Assembly: GCA_946902875.1 (NCBI GenBank)
Contig: OX336340.1
Coordinates: forward strand, 10,679,566 to 10,743,565
Reading direction: 5' to 3'
From: Nematopogon swammerdamellus
Lineage: Eukaryota; Arthropoda; Insecta; Lepidoptera; Adelidae
Length of the DNA: 64,000 bases
The notes below the pieces were generated by a model. It had not been told where the DNA came from and searched no databases. It saw nothing but the letters and a program-made list of their open reading frames with translations. Of the stretch, positions 54,264 through 64,000 are shown in pieces. Positions within the stretch are counted from its first letter, which is position 1. Every line of letters begins with the position of its first letter. Position numbers and translations under genes: made by a program.

Positions 54264-56465
54264 ACAGGACGCGACGGTCCCAACCAAGGACACCATTTGT
54301 TTGAAGCCATCATGTCATTTCCTTGTGGATCAGCAGCAGGAATAGACGGCATTCGACCACAACACATAAAAGACCTGACGAGCCCATCTGCCGGTGACGC
54401 TGGTCGACGCCTACTTGAGACAATCACTACTACATGCAACTGTATGTTAAGCGGGACAATAAATGATGAAGCATGCGTGTATCTCTATGGAGCAAATCTA
54501 TGTGCGCTCACGAAAAAGGACGGAGGCGTGCGTCCAATAGCAGTGGGGAACTTTTTCCGAAGATTAACTTCAAAATTAGCTTGCACGTCAGCAAAAGAAA
54601 CAATGGGGCACTATTTCAGACCTAAGCAACTCGGTTTCGCAACAAAGCGGGGATGTGAAGCAGCAATTCACGCAGTTCGTACATATATTAATATCAACAA
54701 AGACACTGAGAAAGTTTTGTTGAAACTTGATTTAAAGAATGCATTTAATAGTATTGAAAGGGATCAACTGTTAACAAATGTAAATGAAAAGGTTCCAAAA
54801 CTATATCCATACATTCATCAATGTTACTCTAAGGCTTCATCTCTATTTTTTGGCGAGCGTACAATTCTTTCACAGGTAGGGGCACAACAGGGTGATCCAT
54901 TGGGTCCATTAATTTTTAGTCTAGGAATACATCCAATAATTCAAAATTTAATTTCGGAACTTAACATTTGGTATCTGGATGATGGCACGTTGGCGGGCGA
55001 CCCAGATACTGTATTGGCCGACCTTAATAGTGTCATGTCGGAGTGCGCCAAAATTGGACTCCAAATTAATACACAAAAATGTGAGTTATATCTCTGTTCT
55101 TCTCCTGCACCAGAAGTAATCGAACATTTTAACGACTTGGCACCGGGTATTCGTATTGTGTCTGACAGTCTGTCGCTACTTGGCGCCCCCATCACGGCTG
55201 AAGCCGGAGAAACCATTTTAGAAAACAAATTCAACGAATTAAACCGGCTTTTTGAACGAGTTTTAGGTTTAAATTCACACATTGGTTACTTTCTTTTAAA
55301 GAACTGTTTTTGCATCCCAAAACTCGTTTATCTTATTCGCACAACCCCTCTATGGAAATGTAATTTGTTTTTACAAAAATTTGATATTTGTTTAAGAAAA
55401 ACACTTCAGTCCTTATTAAATATTTCATTTAACGACATGCAATGGATACAAGCAACCCTACCAGTCAAACTAGGCGGTATCGGTATACGGCGTTTGTCGG
55501 ACATAGCGGTTCCCGCGTTCTTGGCCTCTGTCTATGGCGTTTCAGATCTGGTTCTCAACATGTTACCTAATAATGGAGCCGGAACTGAAATTAGTCATAG
55601 AACCGAGGCCTTAGACGTTTGGAAGACGATGTGCCCGGGCGATGACGCCGTCCCGAAATACCCATCGGTACAAAGAAACTGGGATGTTATAAATGCAACG
55701 AGAATAAGTAAAACGCTGCATTGGGATAGTTTGGCCGATGTAGCGCGATACAAAGCCTCGTGCACTTATGAGTCCGGTGCTTGGCTCCACTGCCTTCCCT
55801 CCAAACCTTTAGGCACACTATTAGACAACAACACTATTCGAATTTCTTTCGCACTCCGGCTCGGCTGCGATATCGTGCAGCGTCACCAGTGCGTGTGCGG
55901 GGCCCAGGTTGAGGTAGATGGGAGACACGGCCTTAGCTGCGGAAGGAGTGCTGGAAGAATACCGCGTCATGCCACTTTGAATGACATTTTAAGACGAGCC
56001 TTCAGATCGGTCAACGTGCCATCCATTTTGGAGCCAACTCTGAGCAGGGATGACGGCAAGCGCCCAGACGGGATGACCTTAGTTCCATGGTCTCAAGGAC
56101 AGGCTCTCGTCTGGGACGCGACGTGTGTTGACACCCTCGCTAATTCGTACGTGGAGTCGACAGCGCGTCGTGCTGCGTCCGCTGCTGAGTTGGCTGCCGT
56201 GAATAAACATAACAAATACAGGCAAATAAAAATTCAAAATTATATATTTACAGCTTTCGCAGTTGAAACAATGGGGCCCTGGTGTGCCGAGGCAAAAATT
56301 TTAGTGAGAGAATTGGGAGAACTTTTGCGGGAAATTTCAGGAGATAGCCGTGCCGGTTCCTACCTCACACAAAGAATCGGCCTTGCCATTGTGAGGGGGA
56401 ACTCGGCCAGTGTCATGGGCACCTTTCCGACAGCGGCAGCGATGGACGAGATTTTTTACTTTTAG
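54264..56465 (+). CDS. Non-LTR retrotransposon protein: reverse transcriptase plus restriction-like endonuclease (5'-partial)
   Basis: The frame is open from a stop at 54261-54263; the first ATG is 54312 but similarity-type sequence begins before it, so the protein is truncated at its N-terminus. About 730 residues. Counting from 54297: GSAAGIDGIRPQHIKDL (11-27), motif A LLKLDLKNAFNS with Asp ~145, GAQQGDPLGPLIFSLG (195-210), motif C WYLDDG with Asp-Asp ~228-229 (LDD, not ADD). The C-terminus has a CxC...HGLSC knuckle (~532-548), then KRPDG (Asp ~591) and LVWDATCVD (Asp ~607), the layout of the PD-(D/E)xK endonuclease of R2/RLE-type LINEs. No internal stop. Expected role: cut target DNA and prime cDNA on it. 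The family inside the RLE group is not settled; LDD-type RTs like this occur in several invertebrates. Confidence 0.85.
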   Translation, partial: TGRDGPNQGHHLFEAIMSFPCGSAAGIDGIRPQHIKDLTSPSAGDAGRRLLETITTTCNCMLSGTINDEACVYLYGANLCALTKKDGGVRPIAVGNFFRRLTSKLACTSAKETMGHYFRPKQLGFATKRGCEAAIHAVRTYININKDTEKVLLKLDLKNAFNSIERDQLLTNVNEKVPKLYPYIHQCYSKASSLFFGERTILSQVGAQQGDPLGPLIFSLGIHPIIQNLISELNIWYLDDGTLAGDPDTVLADLNSVMSECAKIGLQINTQKCELYLCSSPAPEVIEHFNDLAPGIRIVSDSLSLLGAPITAEAGETILENKFNELNRLFERVLGLNSHIGYFLLKNCFCIPKLVYLIRTTPLWKCNLFLQKFDICLRKTLQSLLNISFNDMQWIQATLPVKLGGIGIRRLSDIAVPAFLASVYGVSDLVLNMLPNNGAGTEISHRTEALDVWKTMCPGDDAVPKYPSVQRNWDVINATRISKTLHWDSLADVARYKASCTYESGAWLHCLPSKPLGTLLDNNTIRISFALRLGCDIVQRHQCVCGAQVEVDGRHGLSCGRSAGRIPRHATLNDILRRAFRSVNVPSILEPTLSRDDGKRPDGMTLVPWSQGQALVWDATCVDTLANSYVESTARRAASAAELAAVNKHNKYRQIKIQNYIFTAFAVETMGPWCAEAKILVRELGELLREISGDSRAGSYLTQRIGLAIVRGNSASVMGTFPTAAAMDEIFYF

Positions 56466-56553
56466 TTGCTGTCGGCAAGGTGCTCGTGTAGCATCTTCGG
56501 GGATTTCCCGTTAAGGTTTTTATATATTTATTTATTATTATTTCTTTTATAGT

Positions 56554-56638
56554 TTTAGGTAATTTTAATTTAGGTAGTTTTAGTTTTTATGTTGTTTGTT
56601 TTAAGTTTAGGTAATTTTAATTTAGGTAGTTTTAGTTT
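56554..56638 (+). repeat. Two-copy direct repeat in the retrotransposon 3' UTR
   Basis: A 33-bp unit starting TTTAGGTAATTTTAATTTAG is present at 56554-56586 and again at 56606-56638 (offset 52). It lies between the stop codon and the likely 3' end near 56690 (AATAAAG at ~56676). Confidence 0.95.
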
Positions 56639-56699
56639 ATATTTGTTATCTAATATTAATAATGTAATTGTCTAAATAAAGATAATATACTGTTATTTT

Positions 56700-57144
56700 G
56701 TTTCCAGTGCAATAGTTTCTCGGTACAATTGTATAAGTCCACCGGATCCAGTCTAATTTAAATAAATCCAGTTTAAATTATCCATTTACAAATTCTGGGT
56801 TATTTATTATAAAAATCCCCAATCACATCGTATTCCCGTCCACAGTGCGCCACGAGATGCTGTGATGATAACAGCTTGTACTTACACCAGACGGCAGCTC
56901 GACATTCAGCGCCAAGTTAGCCGAAATTACTTCAGAATTCCTTATGAAATTAAATTTGTGCCATAGCCGGAGTTTTGTACGCAGCGCTTCCGCTTCCGCT
57001 TCGTCCTCGCTTCGTCGTGAATGCTTATTGTAATATCGAGTCTGCCGCTGCGCTGCGGCTGCGGTCTCGCACTGAAACATTCGGCGACTGTACTAAAATT
57101 GACATTTGCACAAGTTCGAATTCGGGGTTCAGCCTACGAATAAA
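56700..57144. other. No gene recognised
   Basis: Begins after the retrotransposon end. Overlapping Arg/Leu frames at 56823-57220 on both strands; nothing recognisable. Confidence 0.35.
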
Positions 57145-58288
57145 AAAAAGTGTCAAGTGCGAGTCAAACTCGCGTGGAGAGGGTTCTGTACCATCCAGTT
57201 TTCCGTTAGAACTTTCTTAGGATTTTTTTCGGTTTTCCTGCATGTACACTATATAAGAGAGGCCCTAAATTCCTAATGTTTTTTCAAAATTTTAGACTCT
57301 GTAGTTTCGGAGATAATTGAGGGGGAATCCTCGATTTTCCTAAATTTTCTTTAAAATCTTTTAAACTATGCATTTTAAAATTATTGAAAAATATATGTTA
57401 TAACGAGTCCTTTCATTTGATACGTCACATGATGCACGAAAAAAATATTTTTTTTACTTTAAAATTTGTCCGCCTAAATTGACTCCAAAATTCGTTCATT
57501 TACACTATAAGCCCGTGATTGAGTCATCAAACTCTTTATTATATGTACCAATTTTCAACTTTTTTCGTTCAGTAGATTCGGAGAAAATAAGACAGATGGG
57601 CATACTGTTATTTTCACATTTCTTTATTTGTATACTATCGGAGATAGAGGATTTTGCAGTTTTTGGAAAATTTTCCATCTCATATTGTATTTAAAAGTTT
57701 TGAAAAAATTATAATAATATTTTTGATTTCTAAAAATCGACCCGGATTCAATGATCACTTACCTTATAAAAAAATATTTGTATTATTTCAATGTTATACA
57801 TTCGACCCCCCTTGGGGGCAATTTTAAATACATTATGAAAATGTCTTCTAGAGTTCATGCAAAATAATATTGTCTAATTTCGTACCAATCAGTTTTCACC
57901 TATTTGAGGTACGGAACAAGCAACGAAAAAAAGACACGTTAAGTGAGAACGTTGTTCACACACAGAGATCACGTGCTCGCAATCGCGCGTATCTCGCGTT
58001 CGGCACACACTCCTTATTTTGTATTGTTCTAGTGAGTCCTTCGATTCTGGCAAGTAAGATGGCAACCTAATTACATGTGTTTCCTCACGCCATCTATCAG
58101 TGGCCCTTCATAATTTTGTAGTTAAAATATTTAATAATCATTCGTCTGATGGCGCTGAAAAAATAACACGTTTCTTGTATGGGGAACCTCTTTTTGCTTT
58201 TTGCGTTTTTTTATTATTGGTTAGGATACCCGCCACATATTTCGTGAAAATTTAAAATTTCAACCGACTACCTATTACGGTTCAAAAG
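57145..58288 (+). repeat. Long member of the AAGTGCGAGTCGGACTCGC-type lepidopteran repeat
   Basis: It opens with AAGTGCGAGTCAAACTCGCG and GGGTTCTGTACCATCC, contains TTCGGAGATAATTGAGGGGG and TTCGGAGAAAATAAGACAGA, and ends with CTACCTATTACGGTTCAAAA GATA, where a SINE piece begins. The shorter copy at 3763-4125 shares both ends but little of the interior, so this copy is either the longer form or holds another insertion. Confidence 0.5.
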
Positions 58289-58411
58289 ATAACCCTGAGC
58301 GCGGTCAGTACTTGCATGGGTGACCGCTCTCGACCGTTGGGGGCTGACCGTGGTTCGGATTCCACGTAAAACTGTAGGTAAAGTCTGCACCACTGAGCTA
58401 CCGAGGCTGAC
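58289..58411. mobile_element. SINE family A head, rearranged by inversion
   Basis: The 5S-like block (GCGCGGTCAGTACTTGCATG), B-box (GGTTCGGATTCC) and core start (AAAACTGTAGGTA) run forward to 58380. They are followed at 58383-58411 by GTCTGCACCACTGAGCTACC, then GAGGCTGAC, the reverse complement of the A-box head. The head start has thus been moved behind and inverted. Confidence 0.75.
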
Positions 58412-58455
58412 GCACGAAACTAAACAAACAAAAATATACAATATAGCTTTTGCCG

Positions 58456-58493
58456 CTTTCTTCTTTTGAAATTCGTATTTCAAAAGAAGAAAG
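58456..58493. repeat. Perfect hairpin, 17-bp arms, 4-nt loop
   Basis: CTTTCTTCTTTTGAAAT / ATTTCAAAAGAAGAAAG around TCGT. Confidence 0.9.
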
Positions 58494-59236
58494 TAAATAA
58501 GCCCGCTACTGTACCTTTATTTCGGCGCACGGAACAGTTCGGTTTGTATGAGAGCCACATCTTAACGTAATCTGAACTGATATACTGATACTTTTATTTA
58601 GCCTATCCTGTGTCTCGTATAGTAAAATATGCTTGTACTAAGTGTCCTAGAATTCGGATGATCGGTTTAAGAGTTATGGAGGAATATACATACATACAAA
58701 AAATATTTCTAAAAATCGTCAATTTAGTTTTAGTATCATACATAGTCTTTCGCAGTATTTCATAAAACAAAGTAACTTACTCCATGACCATCCCTTACAG
58801 ATTTATTATTAGTATTGATATTGATAGCATCGTGAATCTTACATTTTACATATTATTTAGGGAACGTTTCAATTTAGCCATGCTTACATTTCATATCCCC
58901 CAATATCGACCAACACCTAGGTTTTTTTTTGTTGAAAAGTACTGTTTTAAAATAATTTGTGTCGCACTCATTTACATATAATGTGTTGATAGAGGAGTTC
59001 AAATTGCTGTGCATCCAAAATTAATACTTTTTAGCAGGTATGAGACAAATAAGAATTATTCTGATTGATGATAGGATTCCGAAGTAATAATAAAATTTCC
59101 CCGGAACTTTCGTGATTTTTGTATAAGTTGAAATTGTTTATATATTTTTTTTTATGGATAGCGCGACATGTGGCATCGTTTCACGTACAAGTAGGTTTAT
59201 ATAGGTAGGATTTTCTCAGGTTATTCGTTATATAAC
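58494..59236. other. No gene recognised
   Basis: AT-rich sequence with short frames only. Confidence 0.35.
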
Positions 59237-59290
59237 CTGGCTCACACGGTTGGCTACATCACTTACTACACCCGTGATGTTAGCCCTGAG
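59237..59290 (-). mobile_element. Small fragment of the family-A/LINE tail
   Basis: CTCACACGGTTGGCTACATC then ACTTACTACACCCGTGATGT; only the last ~50 bp of the tail. Confidence 0.6.
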
Positions 59291-62218
59291 ACTGAAATAC
59301 GTTAAATTAATTAACTTTATTCTTATTAAAAACATAAGAAAGAAAGTTATTCCGCAGCTCGTGCGAGCTCGTGGTGGCGGCGGCGGCGGGGCGTGGCACG
59401 CGCGGTGCATTCGCTCCGTGTCCGCGGAATTAATATTAATATAAGCCATCCACGTAAGGATCTCGAAAATAAATGTAAATAAGCAGAGTGGATGCGATAA
59501 AATAAGCTTTATTTATTTATTAAAGAGGCGGCACACGTCTGCCTAGCGGCGCATGCTAAACTTTGAATTCCAAGTGAATTTTCAGGCGAGTGGGTGCGTC
59601 GTCGCCCGTCGACAACAGCCGCCCCCGCGCGCCGCTGTGCGACCGTCGAGCTACTGTCGTGCCGCTCCATTCATGCTGCCCTACGCGGCGAGCAGCGGCA
59701 CCCGGCTACTGCTCCGCGCCGCGCTCTTGCTCACAACGATCCAGGCCAGGCGTGCAGCAACAGCGGTAGGACTCCGCCGCCGCCTCAGCGCCCCGCCGCC
59801 GCCGCCGCCAGCGGCGCTAATCTTACAATCCCGCGCCAAGCAATTGTTATTCCTAGCGGAAACTTTGCACGGGGTTTCTCTTTACTCATACCTGCCATTT
59901 CCAGTGAAATAGCAAACGGGAAAATCCGAGGTCCAGTCTGAACATCGTAGTGCTGAAGAGGACTATACATTTGCATATCTATTTATACTATTTACTGAAA
60001 GTACATTCGCTACGGCTGAATCTAGAAGAGATATTTGGCATCGCACGAACATTTCAACGTTTATTAGAACATAATTCTGGTTCTTGACAAGATCTGTAAT
60101 AATGAGCTACCACTCGTAACTATTACATTTGCTAGGTGCACGTCCTGCGTCAGCCATTCATCTGCACGAGTTATGCTGATAACCAGACTGCTGAATTTGG
60201 CACAAATACTTCCTATGGATTGCGGTAGATCCAGTAGGCAAGACCTTCTTAATCAGCTTTTGATTTCAAACAATATTCGGCATATAGGGCGGACGAAATC
60301 ACTGTAAAAAGTGTGCTTCCAACTAAAGTTGGTCGTTAGCCCTCAACTACCTCAACTCACAGCAGACCATACGAACGGGACGGATATACCCTAGCTCGAA
60401 GTAATTAGCCAGCCAGTCGTTAACTTCACAAGCGAGCGGATGAGCAGCTGCTCTCTGCCTAACTGCTGCGAGAATTTCCAGCTCGCGGGGAAATAAATAA
60501 CTACGAGAACGTCTACCTACGAACGTAATCTAACTTATTGTCATACTTTACAGTGGTGCATCGTTATTCCCGACTCCAAATGACCGTATAATAGGATTTG
60601 CGTGCGGTTAGGCAAGCCAATAAGACGAGTATTTGTAATAATCCTTAAGCAGGTAGCATAATTTTCCCCATTAGATTAGGGTAATCGAGTTGTACTGTGC
60701 AAATCAAAGGAAACTGGTCCATACCAAAGTTGCCAGCGAGAGTCTAAGAAAATGATGTTTGAGTCTAGACAAAGAGACTGGAGGAACAAACGATTGACAG
60801 AGAGTACACCGCTCCGTCGTCGTCGCGCCGCCTCCGGTGGTGGTCACAAAAGCAGGCAAACTGAAGCAAAGAGATGGACCATAAACATACCGCCCGTCCG
60901 ACGTCGCTGCAGCGTCCGGATCCGGAATCCGGCCACGGTCAAAAGAAAAGTCGGCTGACATGCAAAGCGGATACTTTCGAGGCAGAAGAATGCAAATTTT
61001 ACTGCCGAGGTTTTGAGGAGTAAAACTGAATGGAGCAGAGGAAGCCGAATTGACTTAATTTTATGAGCAGCATAAATGTTTAAATCGGCAGTGATAGCGC
61101 TTTAGGGCATTAGGAAATTTTATTGTACAAATTATACTATTTCGCAATAAAACCACATAGATTTGGAAAACCTACAGACGTACCTTACCTAATCAACGCG
61201 GCTGTGTACATTATCAGCAGAAATGAAATTTCAAAGGGCTGCTCGTTTCTGTATTGTTTATTGTATAATTTCATGCATACATTCCTCCACCTACCGCGTC
61301 GCACGGCCTAGCCGCGCCGCGTCCGGGTCAATCGACACAAGGAGCGGCCATTCTTCGTTTACGAAACGCACACCCTACCACCACCCAGCTCAATGCCGCG
61401 TCGCCAGTGCAGCCCACACACGGCGACCCGCCTAAGCCCCCACTACCGGGTACGACTGAAAGTTCTGCCTGACGTCGCCGTGCAACCCGGAGAAAGGGGA
61501 GCTCCGTGAAATGGTTGTGGTGGTGACCGACGCGTCTAGTACCCACCACATATCGCTCGTGTTGTCTCGGAGAGCTCCTGTGCATCGGACTGCACACGCC
61601 GCCGGCGCGTTTGGAGGCTTGCCTCACGCCGCTGGCTTGGTGTTTGTATTAATTTATGATTGTATATAGAACTCATATAAATATTGTAAGAAAAGAAAAA
61701 CGTCAAATACAGCCAATAAATAATGATAATAATGAAATGACGAGCAGAAGAGAAGACTTGCGGATAAGAAACGCACAACACACACACCGCAATTTAACTC
61801 AAGACAATCAAGAGATCTTGGAAATGCGGACACTCCGGCGCCGCGCCGCGCGCCGCTGGCTGGACGCGAGTCGCTAGGTCAAACTTTATTAATATGTCTA
61901 GTGTGGTAGTCGGAGTCTCGGTCGCGGTCTCTGAATATCCACTAGTTGAAGGAAACATCTGTCGTTTCGCCGAAGCAATCGCGTAAAGTTTTGGGGTGCT
62001 TTCTACGTCTACGTGATATAAATGGTTTGCAGGGTTGGCAGATGGTTTTGGACAGGACCGTCTGGATTTTGAGATTGACCTCCAAAATAGTTAAACGCCG
62101 GACCGGACGAACAAACGTCCGGTTTTTCTTCATGTGTCTATCGCAAACCAAATATTATTTATTCTATTTTGGTCAGAACATTTTAATACTAAATTACCTA
62201 AATTTAGTATTTAGTGAC
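59291..62218. other. No gene recognised; GC-rich blocks
   Basis: GC-rich blocks lie at 59370-59405, 59591-59815, 61305-61325 and 61840-61862. Open frames on both strands over 59553-59941 and 61123-61627 are Pro/Arg/Ala-rich and overlap. No repeats or splice-bounded exons were recognised. Confidence 0.4.
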
Positions 62219-62636
62219 GGGAGATTATTGGTGTCAACTCGGGGGCACACATCTTGAGCACAATGCCTGGAATGCCATCTGAACCACTACTCTTCGAAGT
62301 GTTTAACGTTCTCAAACATTTGAATACATGTCTAGGGAGCATCTTCGGCTCCATCATCGAAATCCCACAGTGTGGTATCGAGGGAGGAGCTGCACCCTGG
62401 TCATCTAACGTTGAGTTAGACGCGAAAAGACGAGCAAAAATGTTCGCCTTTTCCTTCGCGAGGATAGCGAGTGATCCGTCAGAAATTTCTGCGGTGGTGT
62501 AGCATAGCGATAGCGACCGCGCCGGTCGGACAACGCACTAGTCTCTCGCCAATTCTATGATCGTGCTTGAACTTGGCCACGTTGAGTGTTTGCTTGCAAG
62601 ACCTGGAGGAGGTGTTAAGTGCGCGCCTTGCCTCAG
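62219..62636 (-). pseudogene. LINE reverse-transcriptase fragment (finger region)
   Basis: On the minus strand a frame reads ISDGSLAILAKEKANIFARL, then FASNSTLDDQGAAPPSIPHC, CLRTLNTSKSSGSDGIPGIV and LKMCAPELTPII. This is the region just before and into the first RT motifs of jockey-group LINEs. Upstream, in another frame, RIGERLVRCPTG is also of that type, so there is a frameshift. Both flanks of the protein are missing. It is not part of the LINEs at 23.4 or 38.5 kb, judging by position in the protein and sequence. Confidence 0.75.
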
Positions 62637-62639
62637 ATA

Positions 62640-62917
62640 TACACCGTGTGTTGCAACCCCAACCGTAAAACCCGAAAGGGGGTGATTCTGTACGTGAAAT
62701 AGAACAACTTTTGTTCTACGACTTTTTAATTTGAAAAAAAAATTTTTTTTTTTCTCCATAAATTTTGAGAATAGGCATTTAAAATTTGTATGGAAAAAAT
62801 AATTTTTTTTTTGGTTTCAAAAAATTTTTTTCGCCACAGAAGTTGTTTAGTTTCACATATAGAATAACCCCCTTATGAAAGTTAAAAATATTACGGGGGC
62901 AACTGCAACACCGTGTA
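62640..62917. mobile_element. TA-flanked MITE, 278 bp
   Basis: The ends TACACCGTGTGTTGCAACCC and the inverse of TACACGGTGTTGCAGTTGCC pair imperfectly and are flanked by TA on both sides (62638-62639, 62918-62919). The interior is T- and A-rich without coding frames. It is probably a Tc1/mariner-mobilised MITE and borders the LINE fragment. Confidence 0.65.
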
Positions 62918-62964
62918 TAATTAATTAACGAATAAAATAATTTTATTGCAAAACGTTACTTTGG

Positions 62965-63140
62965 TCACGTTACGTCCAACACGTTATTATAAGGAAATTC
63001 AGAGGAATGTCATGATTTTTTTCTATTAGGCGAAGTAAATCAAATAGTGTTTTAAAAAAGCTAACGACCTGCTCTGATAGCTGAAGTTTTACATATTATA
63101 TTAAAACTGAATATGTCAGGTGAGTAATATTGATGGCACT
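62965..63140 (+). repeat. Dispersed non-coding repeat, pair with 51246-51425
   Basis: See 51246-51425 for the shared landmarks. Confidence 0.65.
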
Positions 63141-63349
63141 GAGTGGTATTTCGTGTTATTTTTGCGTAGCAATAAATAAACGGAAGCGAGGTCATTGAGC
63201 CAGAAACAGATATTAGCAGAGCGTGTGACGCACTCTTCCCGATTGTGAGTTCAATACGTTAACACGCAACCAGCCGGCACCCATTATTATTTTTCGTTAC
63301 TTTAATACGAACGCCAAAAATATGTAACGCAAGTGTTGTTCTGAAATGG

Positions 63350-63475
63350 TCGATCACGAGTTGTTAGCGCCGCCTCCCGTTCCATGATTGCCCGAACGAA
63401 AGAATTAAAATTTTATTTTGTTTTACGTTCAAGCCGTCGCGCGTCGTGCACCGGGCGAAAACAACTCGTGATCGA
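63350..63475. repeat. 126-bp unit with exact 16-bp inverted ends
   Basis: TCGATCACGAGTTGTT at 63350-63365 is exactly inverted at 63460-63475; weaker pairing continues inward (GCGCC / GGGCG, GAACG / CGTTC). It may be a tiny MITE. No target duplication was found. Confidence 0.55.
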
Positions 63476-64000
63476 GCCTCACAAGTCTGAAGCGTAAGTT
63501 TGTACAATTTGTACAATTATTCGATGGCTCGTTAATGTTTTGCAGTCGCTTTACAACCTGCGAATACGAGACTAATTCCGCGGCAGCTTGCCCACGCGGC
63601 ACGCCACGTGCTCGTTACTCTACGTTGGCGCTCTACGTGAGTGAAAAGTACTCGTAGCTGCACATACATTTTCGATCACCATTCTTATTCGTATTTATTT
63701 TGCATAAATATGGAAACAAAGAATGTTATATGGCAAAATAGTGTTTTTGGACAAAAATATTCGTAAATGCATGTCGTGAAGACGCGGTTATAGGCGCTAA
63801 AACGCACACACGTACGCTAAGATAGAGCACGAACACTTCCGGGCGAACGAACCAAAATGTACCTTAAAACAGGCCTCGTAACACGAATAACGAACAGGTC
63901 GTCCAAGCGCATGAAAATCGTTAGAAATGTTTGCGTAGTATTTCCTCGGGTGCGTCGATCGTGATATGCTGAAATAGAGAACGAATTCGTCCCACGCGAG
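63476..64000. other. No gene recognised
   Basis: Mixed sequence to the window edge without recognisable features. Confidence 0.35.

Noticed and set aside
54941..55282. 113-codon minus frame
   Set aside because: Antisense of the retrotransposon protein coding region.
59553..59941. Two overlapping ~117-codon plus frames
   Set aside because: Both arise from a GC-rich block; composition is Ala/Pro/Arg with no known domain.

Overview
The window looks like a stretch of a lepidopteran (moth or butterfly) nuclear genome. The evidence is its content: AT-leaning non-coding DNA, mariner-type transposases, jockey/CR1-like LINE fragments, tRNA-headed SINEs, and several short dispersed repeats that I know from many moth and butterfly sequences (repeats ending in GCGGGCAAAAGCTAG, repeats ending in TACGGAACCCTAAAAA, and CAGCTTTCTAATAA repeats). 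Species is not assignable. No rRNA gene, functional tRNA gene, CRISPR array or bacterial-type operon is visible.

Host coding content is minimal. The one convincing host-gene feature is a first coding exon on the minus strand (27118 down to 26901). It encodes the N-terminus of a type II membrane protein and ends at a good splice donor. No continuation was recognised below it, so the first ~26.9 kb may be its first intron. The GC-rich DNA just upstream (27.12-27.56 kb) is the natural promoter candidate. A few other open frames (5.4-5.8, 20.4-20.7, 40.5-40.9 kb) are listed as low-confidence hypotheticals.

Almost everything else that can be supported is mobile DNA. LINEs: an open reverse-transcriptase ORF at 23.4-25.1 kb; a second RT protein at 54.3-56.5 kb with a C-terminal zinc-knuckle plus restriction-like endonuclease; fragments at 28.2, 38.5-38.9 and 62.2-62.6 kb. 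DNA transposons: a complete but dead mariner (52174-53931, matching 29-bp inverted repeats, TA duplication) with another retroelement nested in it; two more mariner wrecks (14.8-15.6, 38.3-39.6 kb); two hAT-like elements with exact 8-bp duplications (30676-31793, 42592-42886); an 831-bp element with 28-bp inverted repeats (45953-46783); and a 3.4-kb element with two 474-bp inverted arms (18637-22015).

SINEs come in two families. Family A has a tRNA-like head carrying a 5S-rRNA-like block, a central core, and a tail shared with the 38.5-kb LINE. Family B has a different tRNA head and tail but nearly the same core. Family-A tails also occur behind an unrelated upstream block (12.5 and 49.5 kb). 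The relation reads as SINEs borrowing LINE 3' ends for mobilisation.

The window also holds many short, very precise hairpins with 3-8 nt loops, and many isolated GC-rich (CGG-type) blocks in otherwise AT-leaning sequence. Coordinates of repeats are read by eye; boundaries are good to a few bases where terminal repeats or target duplications are given and to tens of bases elsewhere.
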